From Chimonanthus salicifolius (Eukaryota > Streptophyta > Magnoliopsida > Laurales > Calycanthaceae): a DNA stretch of 64,000 bases. The stretch is taken from positions 26,205,175 to 26,269,174 of the forward strand of contig CM023540.1 of NCBI GenBank assembly GCA_013350335.1. Reading direction: 5' to 3'. Below the pieces are notes generated by a model, which worked only from the letters and a program-made list of their open reading frames with translations, had not been told where the DNA came from and did not search any database. The translations under genes and the position numbers were made by a program. Below, in pieces: positions 12,600-23,333 of the stretch. Numbering within the stretch: position 1 is the stretch's first letter; every line of letters begins with the position of its first letter.

Positions 12600-12970
12600 G
12601 GACTAAAACTTGGGTCAAGTCAGGTTAGATTTTAATAAATTCAATCCAACTCATGTTAAATTTTATTGAACCCGACATGATTTGACTCAAAATGCTGACC
12701 GAATTACTCAACCTGATCCGACCCTAATTTCTGACCCAACTGAACTCGAGTGTTGTTTTATAACTTGGTGCACTAGGATCGCGTCGGATTGGGTAGGCTT
12801 GATTTTAAATTTCTCAATCCAACCCGATCTGAATTTTATGTTGGTTTCTTTTTTCCCAACCCAACCTGACCCGAAATATACAAATACAAAACACAAACCA
12901 ACTGATTTCTCAAGTTGGGTCATGCCGGTCGGGTTAAAACCCAACCCAAGTTTCACCCCTATTAACTATT
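12600..12970. repeat. Low-complexity 'aaccCGAcc' repeat relic
   Basis: Rich in variants of ccaacccgac/gggttgggt (for example cctgatccgaccctaatttctgaccc). Similar compositional repeats occur at 24880-25560 and 44290-44950. The open frames on both strands here are by-products of the composition and are not genes. Possibly an old non-autonomous DNA transposon; unassigned. Confidence 0.45.
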
Positions 12971-13009
12971 GTCTCATTTTATCTATGGGTTGACCTGTTT
13001 AATTTTTTT

Positions 13010-13350
13010 TTTTTTCATTTATCCCTATCATTAATCATAACATTTATCACTTTGTAATTAATCATATCCTTCTTAATCCCTTCATTCCGTGTTTTCAATG
13101 GTCTTCCGCCTCTCCTACTATCTACAATTTGTACCTGTCCAACTTTACATACCTTTTGATTTTCTACCAATACGATGAAACCATCTCAAATGAGTTTTTC
13201 TCACTTTTTCATCCATAGGATTATTTTTACTATCCTTATAATGTAGTTATTTCCAATTCTTTATTTCAAAATAATTTCACTCCTCCAATGCACATGTCCA
13301 TTATCCTAAATTTGTATAGTTATCATTCCTTTATTATCAAACGCTCTACT
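13010..13350 (-). mobile_element. RTE-type LINE fragment, minus strand, decayed
   Basis: The text of the plus strand ('ggtcttccgcctctcctac', 'atctacaatttgtacctgtc', then 'ccatctcaaatgagttttt' and 'cacatgtcca') follows the order seen in antisense RTE LINE 3' regions of plants. These encode the end of the reverse transcriptase and the HVQRR-type tail. The frames are broken throughout. The call rests on remembered consensus, not on an alignment. Confidence 0.45.
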
Positions 13351-13474
13351 TGGTGAAAAGATGCGCCTAATAAATGTCTAATAAAATCACCTTTTAAGGC
13401 AACAACCGAAAAATTGACTCTGTCAATTCGTACAACATCGAAAATACCATTTTCATTTAAAAACAAAATAAATA

Positions 13475-13530
13475 GTTAGTCTCACCTCTAATATAGAACA
13501 GAGATATCCATATCATCTAAAAATTAAATA
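13475..13530 (+). mobile_element. SINE family B 3' tail fragment
   Basis: gtctcacctctaatatagaa and gatatccatat resemble the 3' tails of the family B copies ending near 62590 and 40790. Only the tail remains. Confidence 0.35.
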
Positions 13531-13630
13531 AATAGCTAGATTTTGATCTAACCATTCAAATTTGTTGTTCTTAGTTACAATTATCAAATCTAAGTGAAAA
13601 TTTACAGATAACCATTCCCGACCTAATAAG

Positions 13631-13724
13631 GAAATATACATGCAAATGATTAAACATGTCTTACCCGAAAGAGTTTGGAAATATACATGCAAATGATTAA
13701 ACATGTCTAACCCGAAAGAGTTTG
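13631..13724. repeat. Tandem duplication, 47-bp unit, two copies
   Basis: The unit starting gaaatatacatgcaaatgat is repeated at 13631 and 13678 with a single internal base difference (cttacc versus ctaacc). The near identity implies a recent duplication. Confidence 0.9.
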
Positions 13725-13992
13725 AGTGATGGTCAGAAATTTATTTCAGAAAACGGGAGTTCGTTCAATTCTCACTCTATTTCAAAAGACTATTTTGTGT
13801 GAATTTACTGATTTGTGTAAATAGAGAGAATATACTGTGTCAGAATTTAATTGAGTGTTGTAAAGGATCTGATCACATTAATAAATTAGATTAAATTAGA
13901 CCTGACCTCACCAAAAGATAATTCAGACCGCTGTTGAATAAATTGCAAAGCACTTTCCTCCCTTGTACTCTTGCACAGGGCATCTCCACGTG

Positions 13993-14190
13993 ATGGCAAC
14001 GAGTCAAGAGCTGGTTAAAAAAATCACAGAAATTAGTAGTGAGTTGTGCGGTGTGGGGTGCGTGGAAAGTTCATTAAAGGAACGAATGGAAGCATGTGAA
14101 CAACTCTGCACTGGAAAGGATAAATGCAAGAAAACTCACCGCCACTTCTCTTCTCATAAACAAACGATCACTCACATTCTATCCATTTGA
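13993..14190 (+). CDS. Possible small twin-CX3C protein, 65 aa
   Basis: A short open frame starting MATSQELVKKITEI with two CX3C motifs (CGVGC at residues 19-23 and CEQLC at 35-39) separated by 11 residues, then a basic tail. The spacing resembles the helical-hairpin layout of alpha-hairpinins and of small mitochondrial TIM-type chaperones. No signal peptide, TATA box or intron structure supports it, and I do not recognise the protein. The local GC content is higher than in its surroundings. An in-frame ATG 30 bases upstream would add ten residues. It may simply be a chance frame. Confidence 0.22.
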   Translation: MATSQELVKKITEISSELCGVGCVESSLKERMEACEQLCTGKDKCKKTHRHFSSHKQTITHILSI

Positions 14191-16326
14191 AATTTCTATA
14201 TTTTCTTCAATAACTTTGATGATAAAATATTTAATATCATGACTTTCTTTAAAATGAATTTTTAACAACAGTTATATGAAATTTTATCTTTGTTGAATTA
14301 TCCTATCATTTTATTTTAACATATATAATTAATTTTTCATTAATTTTTTTATATAAATACGTATTCTCACCTCACATTGGAGGTAAAGCTAACACATAGA
14401 TACCCAAATCACCTGCAAAATTCATGTATAAGATAAGTCTGAAAGGAATCGAATCTAAAACCTCTAGTCTAATCTTAAAAGCAAAAATTATATCAATGAG
14501 TGAAAATTATAAATACTCAATAATCATGTAACTATCCATCCATTATATCTAATTATATAAATTCTATAATCCATTTATTGAAAAGTGTCCGTGAAATCTA
14601 TCATCAATCTTTTCTCTCTCCAAACACAAAAAATTATGATGTTTATCTATGATGGATCCCATTATACTACTATAGTACCATGGACACTTAATTGTGAAGA
14701 TCAGACTAATCAAAGCTCTTTAATTTTTATCATTTTAATTATGATCATAATTAAGGAGATTTTATGTAGACCACATATTAAAGAAAGAAAAGACACTTTA
14801 AACAGGGCCATCACTAGACATTTAGTGGGCCCCAGGGCACATGTGATCATTTGTCTAAAATTTTGAAAAAGAAAAAACCACCGGTATATACCCAAGTTGG
14901 CCATGACAAGTCAGTGGCCAAGAAAGCTTGATGAGTTGCTCCTCATCTTATTGTGCCTCACAGAAGTTTGGCATTTTCCCTTTAGCTGACGAAATTACGA
15001 TGAAACCTTTCTTTGTATTAATTCCAAAAGTTGCCAAACAATCCAGGATATTCTGGATCTGAGGTAAATATATTATAAATATTTTGACTAATATCTGTTA
15101 GTGTAATTAATTATTCTGATGTAATTGCCTTCTGCTACGATTCTCTGATTTTCAACATTTCACAGACATCATTGGAAATGAAACATCTCCTTTTATTATA
15201 ATATTTTAGCAAATTCTATCTACATATTTTATAAATATTTTAATATTTTCAAAGTATTTAATAAGTTTCTTGTCTTTAACCATTATTTTTATATATTTTT
15301 TGCTAAATATTATAACAAACTTAACATAAATTATTATTGAAAGTTACTTCTGTTCCACCGTCCTCTTGATTGGAGCTGTAGAAATTTTATATTATTATTG
15401 AAATGATGATTTCATTTAATTTAAAGGGGTAACTGAAGCACTATCAAGTAGAATAGTAATAAATCTATTGAAATGTGATTTACTAAAAATAATTCTAATC
15501 GAATCAATAAGTCACATTATTAAATTTTTATCATAATTTTTTTTTAATCATTAAACTTTGTAGCTTTCAATAACATGATTTGATTGATCTAATTAAAGTG
15601 GTTTTTTGTGAGCCATTTCTATTAATAGGCTATTTACATGATTAATAAAAATATACATCCAAGTATCCAACCTCAAAATAGATAGATATACTCATGGCTA
15701 TTTCAAATTATAATAAGGTGGAAAGGTGTGAAATTTGGTTGTCCCCACTAAAGAAGTGTTAGGACTCTTCTTCCAGCGTCAAAATATTCGCTTGATAGGT
15801 AAAGTGACCTAAGTCTATTATAAGTCTTTAATTTTTTTTTCTCCCTTAGAAGTGACGTGGGACTCTCGTTCTCACCCAAACAAGTCTACCATTCCAATCC
15901 ATTGGATCATAAAACATGCCACCACTTGGGCCCCACCTGCATCAATTTAAGGCCAAGGAAATAGTGAAATAATACATAATTATGGTGGTAGATATTAAGA
16001 ATAATGACAAGTTAATAACCTAATAATACAAAACATGAAACAATGAAGAGAAGTTAATCTAGACTCTACCTTTTGCCACAGCCACCACTCTTTGAACTAA
16101 AGAAACCATTCAAAGCAAGCAATTGTGGATCCCACACGCGTTAACAAAAGCCACTGTGTAATTACAAGGTAACATCTCTAACATTTATTCATATTTAACG
16201 TCTTTCTTTCTTCTTTCTCTCTCCCCTCTCTCTCTCTCACGCGGAGTCGACTGGATTGTCAAACTCAAGCACAACTGGCCAGAATCTACGGCCAAAAGAG
16301 ATGACTATCTTCTCTTTTCCACTCCT
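14191..16326. other. Intergenic; one probable SINE B relic
   Basis: Mostly AT-rich. At 14355-14470 (minus strand) the order tctcacctc...attgga, then 'ggaatcgaatctaaaacctc' looks like a reversed family B SINE, strongly diverged. CT-rich DNA at 16200-16240 (tctttctttcttctttctct) precedes the second PADRE gene and may be part of its promoter. No other gene is visible. Confidence 0.4.
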
Positions 16327-16333
16327 TATTTAA
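16327..16333 (+). promoter_or_regulatory. Possible TATA box of the PADRE gene at 16571
   Basis: TATTTAA between pyrimidine-rich tracts, 238 bases upstream of the chosen ATG. That leaves a roughly 200-base pyrimidine-rich leader. Confidence 0.45.
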
Positions 16334-16570
16334 GACCCATCTTCTCTTTCACACCCTAAAGTCATCAACAATTTCTCCTTCATTCTCATTTCATTTTCAT
16401 GGCCAAAGTCTCCATTCCTCCTTCTTGACTCACCCTCAATTTAACTCTCCTTCTTCCCCCAATTCATATCTTTGCTCTTTAGTTATCGGTTTGTGTTATC
16501 GTTGGATCATTTATTTCATTTGTCTGAGATCAGCTTTCTGTGCCGCGAGGGTGCTGTCCGTATTTCTATA

Positions 16571-17089
16571 ATGGGGAATTACGTCTCTTGCACCCTCGGT
16601 GGCACCTCCATGAGGAGCCCGAAAGGCACAAAAGTCATATATCCAAGCGGCGAAATCCGGCAATTCGATGATCCCATCAACGCAGCCGAGCTCATGTTCG
16701 AGACCCCCAATCATTTTCTCGTGAACTCGCGCTCGCTGCAGATTGGCCGGAGGTTCTCGGCCCTTGCGGCCGATGAGGACCTGGAGTTGGGCAACGTCTA
16801 CATCTTGTTCCCCATGAGGAGAGTTAATTCTGTGATTACAGCGGCTGACCTCGGCAGGGTATTGATGGTTGCCAATTCCGCCGTCCGGCGGGCTTCGGGA
16901 GGAAAGGCTAGGATACTGCCGGAGATGGGCGGGGCTGAACCAGCAAAGAATTGGCAGGAAAGTGAAGCACCCAGATTGAATTTGAATGAAATTGAAGATG
17001 TGAGTGAATTTAAGGCTAGGCTGAGCATGTCTAGGTCTAGAAAGCCATTGTTAGAGACCATTACTGAGGAAACCATTTGTTTTAGGTAA
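16571..17089 (+). CDS. PADRE/DUF4228 domain protein, 172 aa
   Basis: Second PADRE (DUF4228) gene, intronless and clearly GC-richer than its flanks. The N-terminus MGNYVSC gives Gly2 for myristoylation and Cys7 for palmitoylation. The core includes TKVIYPSGEIRQFDDPINAAELM, LQIGRRFSALAADEDLELGN and VYILFPMRRVNSVITAADLG. The C-terminal basic Ser box LSMSRSRKPLLETITEE is also conserved. The frame is open for 33 codons upstream to an ATG at 16472, but that extension is unlike the family. The MGN start is preferred because it restores the myristoylation site and the usual length. It is related to, but quite diverged from, the PADRE gene at 8127. Family members are membrane-associated proteins of unknown biochemistry, often stress-induced. 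A plain role statement beyond that is not justified. Confidence 0.88.
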   Translation: MGNYVSCTLGGTSMRSPKGTKVIYPSGEIRQFDDPINAAELMFETPNHFLVNSRSLQIGRRFSALAADEDLELGNVYILFPMRRVNSVITAADLGRVLMVANSAVRRASGGKARILPEMGGAEPAKNWQESEAPRLNLNEIEDVSEFKARLSMSRSRKPLLETITEETICFR

Positions 17090-17689
17090 AGATGGTAAAC
17101 TTTTTTTTTTTTTAATTCTCTTTTACTCCCTCTTTTTCATGTATTTTCTAGTGATAAAAGAGAGCCACTTATCTACGTGGGTTTGAAGGATATCTACATG
17201 CAAATACTTGGATGTTGTTGTTGGAATCTGGTTTGGGATGGTCATGTATGTGGTGAATAATCATCTTATATGATATGATTTGTTGAAAAAAAAATTAATT
17301 AAGGAAGGACGTATACATTTTCTCTGTCTGTCTTCAATCTTCGGTTGAATCGGGTGAATCTATATCATTCTCAAATATTATATAGAGTCGTTAGTTTCTC
17401 AAATTAAGCGATGTGAGATTGTCTTGCCACTTCACATCCTCTCTCATATAAAGCTGCTCACCCTTCCTTACAATCATATAGATTGAAAATATGTTTGATG
17501 AGCTACAAATGAATAAAATTTTAATCAAAAGGCAATCTAAAACCACTTGATCTCAGCCATCAAAGTCATGTTACTCAATACTAAATAGATTTAATATATT
17601 ATTCGAGCTTTCCTTCAGGCTCTGGGCTTTATCGGGCTCATTGGGTCATCTAGAGTTGGGCTTTGGCTTGAGCGTAACCGTGGGTCGAA
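17090..17689. other. 3' flank of the PADRE gene, no gene seen
   Basis: T-rich 3' UTR-like start (17101-17113 poly T), then AT-rich intergenic sequence. No recognised element. Confidence 0.4.
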
Positions 17690-18075
17690 AATTCGTCTGA
17701 ATTGAGATTTCGGCCGAATTTTCGTATAGGCCGGTGGTTTGTTTTTTCGAAAAAATCATTTAAAAAAAATGAAATATAATAAATATCAGTCGATACTTCG
17801 TCTGACATAGGGCAAATATCGGCTGAGACATCAGCCGGGCCCACAATCGATATTCTTTTTTTTAAAAAAAAAAAAAAGAAGAAGAAGAAATCAGCCGAGA
17901 TCTCAGACGAATTTTTTTCTCTCTGGCCGATACTTATCGTATCAGTCGAGATATCTCGGTCCTCAAAAACCCAAGATATCTCAGCCAATACGCACAGTAT
18001 CAACCGAGATATCTCAATCCTCAAAAACCCAAGATATCTCGGCCAATATGTATGGTATCGGCCAAGATTTATACC
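17690..18075. repeat. CGGCCGA/GATATC dispersed repeat with 58-bp tandem units
   Basis: Begins near gagatttcggccgaattttcgta and ends near ggtatcggccaagattta. Both end phrases recur at 61290-61560 around the same internal 'gaaaaaagtcatttaaaaaaa' segment. Inside it, a 58-bp unit (starting gtatc..cgagatatctc) is repeated at 17939 and 17997, with the start of a third copy at 18055. Each unit contains the palindrome GAGATATCTC. A long T/A tract interrupts it at 17850-17880. Open frames across it are by-products. Confidence 0.65.
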
Positions 18076-18778
18076 CTATGTGTAAAATAGACCTCGCTTG
18101 AACCTGGCTCGTTGTCATCCCTAGGTCCAATTGTACAATTGGAAGTTTGGAACCAACCACCAATTTGAGCTCTGTTGGTTTCAGCTTTGAAAAACCTTTT
18201 GGAAGTCCCAAATCTGTCACAAGATGTCAAGACCAAGCAATATTATGAATTTATTTAGTAATATTTTTTTTCATTTTAGCCTATTTTACATCATAACTAT
18301 GACCAATTATGAGACAGATTTGGCACATATCTGGCTTTTCAAGTCTAGGTGGACTAGCCACCCGTGTCAAAAGGTCGATCCCATCTCATTATTCAAAAAA
18401 AATATTTAAATGAATAGATTATTATGAAAACTATATACAACTATCAAAAAATCATGTTATTTTTTTATTTTTAAGATTGAGATATATATTAAATAAATAC
18501 TTTGACCTATCCTGATTAATTTAATGGTGAAGATGTATCAAATAAAAATCATAAAAGGTTAGATTTAAATTTTGAATAGAAAAATATAATTTTAATAAAC
18601 TAAATTTAACATAAAGTGGATCTTTGTAAACAAATTTGAGTTTAACCATTTAATTACAATTGAATTTAATTTGAGAAACATTAATATTGACTTGTAGTAT
18701 CAAATTTGGGTCATAATAAAAGTATACAACATAGGTGATTGATTTGAAAGGGAAAAAAAAAAAAGTAATTACTCCACA

Positions 18779-18945
18779 CAAGGCAGCTTAACTGGTAATA
18801 TTTTGTCTCAGTAAGCAGGATGGTGCGAGTTCGAGTCTCCGTGGTATAACCCAGTGGCTATCCTATGAAGCTATGTGACATCATCTAAAGGAAAGATTTA
18901 GTAGAGTTGTGTTCGAAGTTCTCTTTACGACATAAAAAATAATCT
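18779..18945 (+). mobile_element. tRNA-derived SINE (third type)
   Basis: aaggcagcttaactggtaat resembles an A box and gtgcgagttcgagtctccgt is a good B box. A body then ends in a short A-rich tail near 18937-18945. It differs in the body from families A and B. No target-site duplication was identified. Confidence 0.55.
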
Positions 18946-19956
18946 ATTTGATTGACAATGGATAATGCCAACCTTTGAATCAAGGGCTTGTCTAAACAAG
19001 TGGTGTTACAGGGGGGCTGATGAAGTTAGGAATCTGTCCTCATCAGTTTCTTCTCCTGTGGTCCATCCTTTGGCCCTCTTTCAAGACCCAACACTCGAAA
19101 TCGGGTCAAAAGTGGTCTCCTCCCACGTCCCACCTACCCAACAAATCATAAAAATAATTAGATATATAAAAAAAAAAAAAAACATTTATTCATACAGTCT
19201 CTTGTTGTGCACATACAAAAGTGGACCCAATAGAGAATTATTAAAAATATATATTTAAATAATAATTCATTAAAAACCATCTTTATTAATTGTATGAAGA
19301 CATATTATTAAACTTTTTAATTTTTTATTACTTTAAATTATTTTTATTTTTGCTACTTGCAAAAATAATAATGTAATTAGTTTAATAAAATAGGTTTTAT
19401 AAATACCGTATTTAAATATAAAATTTTATGACGAACTCACACTGATGTATGTTCTCCACCTCTCCCATCTGATCTGTTTTATGCCAGACTTTTTGAAAAT
19501 TGTAAGAAGAGTATGGTATTCAATCAAACATCTATCTATATTATTAAAGCCAGATAGAGATTTGTCATCTTCAGTTGGCTGCCTTCTCTCAATTCTCATA
19601 GTTTTGAAGTTTTTGTTTTTATTTTATTTTATGGAATAAAGGATGATTAATGAGATACAGGTATACGTCCTATTAACTCACATATTTGAACATTATTAAA
19701 TGAGATGATGATGAATTTATTGAAAAAGTCTTATCATTAAAAATTATTTTGATTAGATTAATCAAACTATATTTTTTAAATTTAACTATTTGACCCACTT
19801 CGATCACCACAGTGAGCAGCTTCCCTCTACGTGATGCCACCCAAAAGAGCAACCCCATCTAAACTTTGTGAGCTCATACAGGTGTGCTCCAATTCATAGG
19901 AATTTATTCATTTAAGAGGTATTTTCAAACAATATTTTTCAAAAAAATCAGATTCA
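18946..19956. other. Intergenic, no gene seen
   Basis: AT-rich sequence with an A-run at 19169-19182. No recognised gene or element. Confidence 0.4.
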
Positions 19957-20112
19957 TTTTTTTTTTTAATTTATATGTGGGAAACCGTGAGATACACAAC
20001 ATAAAATCCCTACGAGTGAGTCCACTACCCATAGGGTACACCAAAGTTAAGCCAAGGGCTCAAACCTGTAACCTTCCATTTCCTAGGGTGGGAGACAACT
20101 AGTCAAACTACA
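19957..20112 (-). mobile_element. tRNA-derived SINE, family A, minus strand
   Basis: Poly(T) at 19957-19968, then the reversed family A body (cacatataaattt tail, gggattttatgttgtg, ttggtgtacc) and the B-box region (ggttacaggtttgagccc). The A-box end (tagtttgactagttg) is mutated. More diverged than the copy at 49120. Confidence 0.6.
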
Positions 20113-20465
20113 CCTTGATTCGAACATTCATGATATTCATATGTTCAAAATTAATAGTCAAAATAAGACTATTTTTTTATGTGCTCAAATTGTGCAAAGA
20201 TCCATTACATAAAAGATAGATGAATGTAACGAGGGAAAGAGCAATTGTAGGGCCTGATGGGCCCCATATAGGTCTCCAAATGGAGATGCCACTCATGGAT
20301 GACATTGTCTAGGTAAAATTGATTTATATAATAATAAATAACAGTTTATAATTACTACATGTTTATATGTAAGTATACATAATGTGGTGGTATGACATAT
20401 GCCCAAGCCTAAAAGCCGAACTATGCACTAACAAATCATATTAGAGGATTGGTTCTATTCTTATT

Positions 20466-20895
20466 ATTAAAGAAAAGTTTGGGAAAAGCAATTAATCGGC
20501 CCATACGTATTATTTTATAAGTTGATATGACCGATAAAACGATTATAAATATTGGTCATTTATCGGCCGTACAAATATTTTATTGGCCGATATGACCGAT
20601 AAAACGGTTATAAATATCGGTCATTTATTTGCCGATAATTAATAAATTCATTTATTTATTTTTTTCGTTTTTCAATTTTTTTTTTTTTTTGAATGATCGG
20701 CTTATGATATTGAATAAGATAATATGGTAACAAAATTATCGGCTGATGGAAGGATAGAGCGGCTTATGTTATTGAATAAGATAATCTGGTAACAAAATTA
20801 TCAGCAGATGGAAGGGTTGAAGAGTATTTTTTTTTTTGAATGATCGGCTAATGTTATTGATTAAGAAATTATCGGCCGTAATTAATGGAAATTAG
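20466..20895. repeat. CGGCCGA-type repeat with two tandem arrays
   Basis: Array 1: gatatgaccgataaaacg starts at 20524 and 20589 (65-bp period), each unit ending in a ggtcattta.cggcc phrase. Array 2: cggctTatg.tattgaataag starts at 20699 and 20760 (61-bp period), with a third, diverged copy near 20845 after a T-run. The units are dominated by ATCGGC and GGCCGAT words, linking them to the repeats at 17690 and 61290. Confidence 0.65.
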
Positions 20896-21469
20896 ATGGG
20901 AGAGGATTATCTGTCAACGTTAATGGGAGAGAATTAATGTTAAGGGAAAGTAATGGTTGTCAACGTTCATAGAACTTATCTAAAAAATCACACGTTAAAA
21001 TCAAGATTTGATGGAATCAAAATTAATTAGTTGTAGGGGAGATAATCTAGGATATTTTCCATGTAATTAGGAGATATTTTAGGAGATAATTGGCTCATCA
21101 ATTGTGTAATTAGTGGTTTTAGCAAAACATTCCGATATTCTATGATTTCTTATTAATAATTTTATAATGTTTACGATTCTAATAAATTTTTTATTCTTAT
21201 TTACTAACATGAAAAAAAAAATCATAAAAATTTAACAAACGAATAATTAAGATTCATTTAATGGTCACTTACATTTTTTTTTCTACAATGTTTTAAATTT
21301 TTAACAATATTTGAAATTCTTGAATTCCTAACTTAAAATAATATTTGAACATGTAAATGACCGATTTTTAATGAAAAAATTAGATAATCATGATCTCTAG
21401 ATTTTTCTTCATCTTCTGTAATTTTTCTAAACTTTTTTGAAAAAAAATAAATCTGGAGTAGAGAGAAAG
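20896..21469. other. Intergenic, AT-rich
   Basis: No recognised gene. Several TTAAT/AATT-rich stretches only. Confidence 0.35.
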
Positions 21470-21523
21470 ATATCGGATGGAATATCGGCCGATATCTCGG
21501 CCCACCCGAATATTTGAATTTTG

Positions 21524-21606
21524 GAGATGGCCAGCCATCCTAACCCGGGTAAAATCTGTTAGGAGATACGGGATGGAGTCAAATTTCCATTTTACCCATA
21601 CCGGTG
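21524..21606 (+). repeat. Left arm of inverted repeat flanking the solo LTR
   Basis: ccatcctaacccgggtaaaa, then ttaggagatacgggatggag and catttta cccat. The same order appears as the reverse complement at 23334-23430, with roughly 80% similarity by eye. The LTR at 21607-23252 separates the two arms. Confidence 0.65.
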
Positions 21607-23252
21607 TGTTGGCCTAAAAGTTAAATCTGCCTCTTCTGAGTCAGACTGAGTTGTCAATTCGGTGACTAAGTCATGACCGTCTGCGTGTCTAAGACCTCAT
21701 CTCTGGAAGACATGCACAGTCAAATCAAGCTTGAAGCTCCAGAAGACACGTTGTTTTGAAAGCTCGCACCAAAACCGGAAGAATTCTTTGAATGCCAACC
21801 ATCACAGGTATATGGACCATGGGACTGACCTAGAAGCCTTAGAAGTCTTTTTGGTTAAAATTGGAATAATACAAACAGGGTTTCTAATCCCACTCTCTGC
21901 CCTATGGAGAGCTCTTGTAATCTACCAAATATTTCCATATCTTGTGTGTCCTTGCAATCTAAAATGTTCATTATAGTTAAATCTAACTGATTGCATAGAA
22001 CACTCATGAGCTCTCCACCATGTGCATGTTTTTCACAAAATCTCAAGTTTCCAACACTTAGTGAAAAATGGTCTTTCTGGACAGCTCGGATCTTCCGAGA
22101 ACATGTCTTGGAACGTCCGAGGATATTCATTTCATCTATCAGTCGTTGGGATTTATGGGAAGCTCGGAACTTCCGAGAACACGGTCTTGGAACATCCGAG
22201 GATTGTATCCCTGGGAACTTCGGATGTTCCGAACATAAACCTTCGGACGATCCGAAGCTATCCGTTGCAAGGTCAAAAGAGTTGTTGTAATATGACCGTT
22301 GGGAATCCGACCGTTGCAACCTCGGAAGGTCCGAGACCTATCTTCGGAAGGTCCAAAGATAGATCCGTTGGAACTTTTCTAGCCTATAAATGTAAGGCTT
22401 TTTGGAGAGAAAAAGATTTAATGACTTGAGCCCAATTTATTCATACATTCTTCCAAGTTTTCCAACAACTTTCAAAGCTTACAAACTCCATTGTTATAAT
22501 ACTCTAAGCTTTTATTCTTAATTTCAAACACATTAAAAGCTCTCATAGGCATATCTTGAGCATCTTATGCTCTAAGTTGAATGTGTTAAGTAGAGATTCT
22601 TTCTAGGGTCCTAATCCTCATAGGAAAACCTTTAATTACCCTAGACCTCCTTGCTATCACCTTGGTTGGACTTCATTGGAGCACTTACATCAAGCTAAGA
22701 AGAGGAGGACATTTAAAAACAAGCCCAAGCTACTTCAAGTAACTCAAGACTAAGTTCTTGGTATATTTCAAAGCACAACTTCTTTCTATAAATTGTAAAA
22801 TATTGTAAAGGGTTCGTGTAACCCTATTGGCTTTCAAGAGAGGTGTTCTCTTGGTGATTAGGTCGATTTACACCCGTGAAGTAGATTAAGTTTTGTAATT
22901 GGTTTCTTTTCCACCCGTGAAGGAGAAGGTTAGTGAAATCCTCAAGTGGTGTACTTGATGCGTGGATGTAGGTAAGGTTGCCGAACCACGTAAAAATCAT
23001 TGTGTCACAATCCTCCATCTCTTCTCATCTCCTTCACTTTATTTTGTGCACTTGCTTAGCTCATATCTTATTGCACACATAATTTGCTTAAACTTAATCT
23101 TGCTTGTAAATCACATTTAGAACATTAATTGAGCAAATTTGTATTGAATAATCATTAAAGTGTCCAATATTTAAATAGATTCTAAAATTCCCCAATAGTC
23201 CTATTCACCCCCCTCTAGGACTATTTTAGATATTTGGCTAGCTTGACCAACA
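21607..23252 (+). mobile_element. Solo LTR, Copia (Sirevirus-like)
   Basis: The element starts TGTTGG and ends CCAACA, the perfect inverted ends expected of an LTR. Flanks are CGGTG on the left and CGGTC on the right, a 5-bp target-site duplication with one mismatch. It is 1,646 bases long and no internal gag-pol region follows, so it is best read as a solo LTR left after unequal recombination. A promoter-like region (TATAAAT at 22385) lies about 780 bases in, preceded by a cluster of quasi-palindromes. The 3' third carries phrases typical of long plant Copia LTRs (ttgatgcgtggatgtagg, gccgaaccacgtaaaaatc, ttcacccccctctagg). Assignment to Sirevirus rests on length and promoter palindromes. Open frames inside it are not genes. 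Confidence 0.8.
22085..22391 (+). promoter_or_regulatory. LTR promoter with eight TCGGA..TCCGA quasi-palindromes
   Basis: Palindromic or near-palindromic 15-17-mers of the form YTCGGA-N3-TCCGAR start at 22085, 22107, 22163, 22186, 22219, 22241, 22321 and 22342. For example CTCGGAACTTCCGAG at 22163 and CTTCGGACGATCCGAAG at 22241. A TATA box (TATAAAT) follows at 22385-22391. The arrangement suggests repeated binding sites for a dimeric regulator upstream of the element's own transcription start, rich in CpG in an otherwise AT-rich region. Confidence 0.7.
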
Positions 23253-23333
23253 CGGTCTACCGCTCATCAAGCATCATGTGTATTGATAACACACTATGTA
23301 CATGCAGATCGGCGTGATATCGGTACACCGGTA

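Noticed and set aside
12682..12993. Frame of 103 residues with many Pro/Asp, and its antisense partner
   Set aside because: Open on both strands because of the 'ccaacccgac' repeat composition; no gene signals.
17650..18024. Minus-strand frame of 124 residues with Ile/Ser/Asp repeats
   Set aside because: Produced by the GATATC-type repeat and a T-run (poly-Phe); not a gene.
21855..22319. Frames of 99-154 residues on both strands
   Set aside because: They lie wholly inside the solo LTR and result from the TCGGA/TCCGA repeats. No protein domain is present.
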